DNA from: VRUE01 sp035701465
GTDB lineage: Bacteria > Actinomycetota > Thermoleophilia > Solirubrobacterales > 70-9
Length of the DNA stretch: 15,265 nucleotides
Assembly (NCBI GenBank): GCA_035701465.1
Contig: DASSMU010000110.1
Coordinates: forward strand, 1-15,265
Direction of reading: 5' to 3'
A program made the translations under genes and the position numbers. This document shows, piece after piece, positions 12,938 through 15,265 of this stretch. Numbering within the stretch: position 1 is the stretch's first letter; the number at the start of each line of letters is the position of its first letter. A model generated the notes under the pieces. The model saw nothing but the letters and a program-made list of their open reading frames with translations, had not been told where the DNA came from and ran no database searches.

Positions 12938-13015
12938 CCAGAGCCATCGGCCGCGAGGAGCGTCGACTTGAGGCCGTGGCGGGCTTGGCCGACTTAGATG
13001 TTTTGTCTGCCCATC

Positions 13016-14074
13016 CTAATCGACGAGTTGGAGGTCCTTGGGCAGGCCGCTGAGGTTGCGATGACCCTCCGTGGTGACCACGACCAGATCCTCGATCCGG
13101 ACGCCGAGCTCGCCCGGCAGGTAGATGCCCGGCTCGATCGTCACCACCTCGCCGGCATCGAGCGCGTCCTCCGAGCGCTGCGAGACGCGCGGCTCCTCGT
13201 GCACCTCCAGGCCGACCCCGTGACCGAGGCCGTGTCCGAAGCGCTCGCCGTGCCCGGCGGCGGCGATCAGATCCCGGGCGACCGCGTCGATCGCCTCCGC
13301 CTCCGCCCCGGCATGAACCGCGGCGAGAGCGGCCTCCTGTGCCTCGCGCACGACCTCGTAGACCTCGCGAGCCCGCTCGCCCGGCTCGCCGGTGGCGAAG
13401 GTGCGGGTGCCGTCGGAGCAGTAGCCGTCGAGCTTCGCCCCCATGTCGAAGACGACCAGCTCGCCCGAGCCGATCCTGCGCTCGCCCGGCTCGGCGTGCG
13501 GCAGGGCGCCGTTGGGGCCGGCCGCGACGATCGTCGGAAAGGACGGCTCGGCGCCGAGCTCCCGCATCCGGGCCTCGGCTGCACCTGCGACGTCGAGCTC
13601 GCTGCGACCGGTCAACCCATCCTCCAGCGCCCGGCGCCAGATCTCGTCGGCGAGCTCGGCGGCGGCCGCGATCGCGGCGAGCTCCGTCTCGTCCTTGACC
13701 CGGCGCAGCTTCTCCACGGTCCCCCCCGCGCCCTCCAGGGAAACGTCGTCGGGCAGTTTCTCCTCGAGCTTCTTCAGGGTGCGGACGGACATCTTGTGAT
13801 CCTCGAAGCCGGACCTGCCCGCCAGGTGCCCGGCTATCCCACCCAGCCAGTCGTCGCTGACGGTGACGACCTCCCAACCCTCGACCTCCGCCTCGGCCCG
13901 CTCGGTGTAGCGGAAGTCGGTGAAGAAGACGCGGACGCCCTCGCCGCATACGCAGGCCCCGTTGGTGCCGCCGAAACCGGTCAAATAGCGGACGTTGACG
14001 AGGTCGGTGACGAGGAGACGGTCGAGCTCGCGCTCGGCCACCAGAGCCGCGAGGCGGTCGCCGCGAGCCTGCAT
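13016..14074 (-). CDS. pepP: Xaa-Pro aminopeptidase (M24B)
   Basis: Cytosolic metallopeptidase removing N-terminal residues before proline, or cleaving Xaa-Pro dipeptides. It has 352 residues. An N-terminal creatinase-like domain (about 1-120) precedes the pita-bread catalytic domain. The five metal ligands are Asp210 (VVFDMGA), Asp221 (YCSDGTRTF), His285 (GHGLGHGVGLEVHE), Glu314 (TIEPGIY) and Glu328 (VRIED). ATG 14074 overlaps the aroQ stop as TGATG and gives the expected N-terminus; the open frame upstream of it is only a shadow of aroQ and aroB. In actinobacteria this gene normally links aroQ to efp. Here efp is 3.7 kb further on. The split between PepP and PepQ-type specificity cannot be decided by eye. 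Confidence 0.94.
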   Translation of the reverse strand: MQARGDRLAALVAERELDRLLVTDLVNVRYLTGFGGTNGACVCGEGVRVFFTDFRYTERAEAEVEGWEVVTVSDDWLGGIAGHLAGRSGFEDHKMSVRTLKKLEEKLPDDVSLEGAGGTVEKLRRVKDETELAAIAAAAELADEIWRRALEDGLTGRSELDVAGAAEARMRELGAEPSFPTIVAAGPNGALPHAEPGERRIGSGELVVFDMGAKLDGYCSDGTRTFATGEPGERAREVYEVVREAQEAALAAVHAGAEAEAIDAVARDLIAAAGHGERFGHGLGHGVGLEVHEEPRVSQRSEDALDAGEVVTIEPGIYLPGELGVRIEDLVVVTTEGHRNLSGLPKDLQLVD

Positions 14075-14532
14075 CAAGCCGGCTCGGCGCCCAGCTTGGC
14101 GGCGAGCAGCTCGAGCGCCTCGCGGTAGCCGTCGGGCCCCTTGCCGGAGATCTTCGCCAGGACCAGGCCGTCGAATACGGAGAGCCTGCGCCACTCGTCG
14201 CGCGACTCGACGTCGGAGAGGTGCACCTCGACAGAGGGCAGGCGGGCGACGTCCAGGGCGTCGGCGATCGCACGGCTGTAGTGGGACCAGGCGCCGGCGT
14301 TGACGAGGGTGGCGTCGGCCAGCTCCGGCACCCGGTGCAGGTACTCGACGAACTCGCCCTCCGAGTTGGTCTGGAAGAAGATCGCTTCCAGGCCCAGCTC
14401 CCGCGCCCAGCCGCCCACCTTCCGCTCCAGCTCGGCGAGCGAGAGCCCGCCGTAGACCTCGGGGTCGCGGCGATCGAGGATGTCGAAGTTGACGCCGTGC
14501 AGGACGGCGACGCGGTTGTGAGCGGTGGTCAT
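14074..14532 (-). CDS. aroQ: Type II 3-dehydroquinate dehydratase, divergent
   Basis: Catalyses dehydration of 3-dehydroquinate to 3-dehydroshikimate, step three of the shikimate pathway, normally as a dodecamer. It has 152 residues, the usual length. The active site is recognisable: Arg22 and Tyr27 in the lid (RRDPEVYGG), Asn78, Gly80 and His84 (VNAGAWSHYS, family NPGAYTHTS), His104 (EVHLSD), and the RDEWRR and GPDGYREAL segments. It differs from most members at the N-terminal strand, HGVNFDIL in place of NGPNLNLL, and in the region after 120. These changes leave the main catalytic residues in place. ATG 14532 overlaps the aroB stop (ATGA), so the two are probably coupled. Function is supported by that neighbour. 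Confidence 0.9.
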   Translation of the reverse strand: MTTAHNRVAVLHGVNFDILDRRDPEVYGGLSLAELERKVGGWARELGLEAIFFQTNSEGEFVEYLHRVPELADATLVNAGAWSHYSRAIADALDVARLPSVEVHLSDVESRDEWRRLSVFDGLVLAKISGKGPDGYREALELLAAKLGAEPA

Positions 14533-15265
14533 CCGTACAGCTCCTCCACGGCAGCACGGACCTTAGCCGGATCGACCAGCTCCCCCGTGCGGGGCGCACC
14601 CGGCTCGTCGAGGAGGACGAAGCCGACGCCGGCCGCGGTGCGCTTCTTGTCGCGCTGCAAGGCCGCCAGGGCCAGCTCGATGTCGACGTCGCCGTCGAGG
14701 GCGATAGGGAGGCCGTGGCGGCGCAGGATCGCCTCCACAGTCTCACGCAGTTCGAGCGCGTCGGAGAGCCGCAGCGCCGCCAGCAGGCCGAGCCCGACCG
14801 CCTCGCCGTGGCGGTAGCGGGAGTAGTCGCTCGCCGCCTCGATCGCGTGACCGACGGTGTGACCGAGGTTGAGGACCGCGCGGCGTCCCGAGTCGCGCTC
14901 GTCGGCAGCGACGACCTCGCACTTGTAGCGGGCGCAGGGGAAGACGAGGGGCGCAAGCGACTCCGCGTCGAGCGATTCGAGCGACTTCGCTCGCTCCCAG
15001 AGCTCTCCGCCTGCCAGAAGACCGGTCTTCAGCAGCTCGACGAAGCCGGCGGCGAGCTCCTGCGGCGGCAGCGTCCCCAGCGTCGCGGTGTCGGCGAGGA
15101 CGCCGGCCGGCAGCTGGTAGGCGCCGGCGTAGTTCTTGCCCTCCGGCAGGTCGACGCCGGTCTTGCCGCCGTAGGCCGAGTCGACTTGTGCGACCAGGGT
15201 CGTCGGTACGTGCACGACCGGCACCCCGCGCTGGTAGAGGTGGGCGCAGAAGCCGGCGAGGTCGC
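14529..15265 (-). CDS. aroB: 3-dehydroquinate synthase, N-terminus beyond window
   Basis: Converts DAHP to 3-dehydroquinate, step two of the shikimate pathway, using NAD and a divalent metal. The frame is open to the right edge, so about the first third (the NAD-binding start) is missing; 245 codons with the normal C-terminus are present. Signatures: VPTTLVAQVDSAYGGKTGVD, matching the substrate-binding VDS-GGKT motif; the metal-binding Glu in AGFVELLKTGLL; and two histidines in NLGHTVGHAIEA and RHGEAVGLGL. The stop is shared with the aroQ ATG by a 4-nt overlap. It is the most upstream gene seen of the aroB-aroQ-pepP unit; aroK and aroC are expected beyond the edge. Confidence 0.95.
   Translation of the reverse strand, partial: DLAGFCAHLYQRGVPVVHVPTTLVAQVDSAYGGKTGVDLPEGKNYAGAYQLPAGVLADTATLGTLPPQELAAGFVELLKTGLLAGGELWERAKSLESLDAESLAPLVFPCARYKCEVVAADERDSGRRAVLNLGHTVGHAIEAASDYSRYRHGEAVGLGLLAALRLSDALELRETVEAILRRHGLPIALDGDVDIELALAALQRDKKRTAAGVGFVLLDEPGAPRTGELVDPAKVRAAVEELYG

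Noticed and set aside
12938..13015. Possible c-di-GMP riboswitch before the GGDEF gene
   Set aside because: TCGGCC/GGCCGA can pair, but the conserved GEMM core sequences are absent and the gap is too short for the full aptamer.

Overview
The window is high-GC bacterial DNA, roughly 70% in the housekeeping genes. It has strong G/C third positions, GTG and TTG starts, and many 4-nt ATGA or GTGA gene overlaps. Gene content and order (aroB-aroQ-pepP / efp-nusB / ispA-dxs / tlyA-nadK) fit an actinobacterium. The secreted-protein style (Ig-like modules, basic C-termini, a two-cysteine exported family) suggests the Thermoleophilia/Solirubrobacterales side; that placement is inference. Recognisable phage, IS transposase, CRISPR, tRNA and rRNA are absent.

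Layout from the right, since most genes are on the minus strand. aroB (N-terminus outside the window), aroQ and pepP are tightly coupled (14529-15265, 14074-14532, 13016-14074). Next is a mixed-strand block: a membrane diguanylate cyclase (11843-12937, -), an M42 aminopeptidase (10787-11836, +), a short-chain dehydrogenase (9912-10721, -) and a small exported protein (9396-9887, +). A second minus-strand operon follows: efp, nusB, a 59-residue coiled-coil ORF, a farnesyl/geranylgeranyl diphosphate synthase and dxs (9340 down to 5242). A lower-GC island (about 2760-5240) carries a secreted beta-propeller/Ig-like protein on the plus strand. Two related ~50-bp elements and a frameshifted small ORF flank it. 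The minus-strand genes tlyA and nadK then resume (2756 down to 1120), followed by a DHA2-type MFS exporter that runs off the left edge.

The operons cover chorismate synthesis (AroB, AroQ), peptide turnover (PepP), translation and transcription support (EF-P, NusB, TlyA), isoprenoid precursor supply (DXS and prenyl synthase) and NADP supply (NadK). In other bacteria aroB-aroQ-pepP-efp-nusB and ispA-dxs-tlyA run nearly uninterrupted. Here the order is opened twice, by the GGDEF/M42/SDR/exported-protein block and by the surface-protein island. nadK is followed by an exporter where recN often sits.

Most unusual signals: (1) paired ~50-bp elements flanking the surface-protein gene, each a small hairpin, a C-rich single strand and a GC hairpin; (2) a 117-bp element with perfect 20-bp inverted ends directly after the nadK stop; (3) a 53-bp near-perfect palindrome read in frame inside an enlarged interdomain linker of DXS; (4) a frameshifted ~58-residue ORF ending inside one of the paired elements. 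No single large undescribed system is evident; the repeats are the strongest leads.
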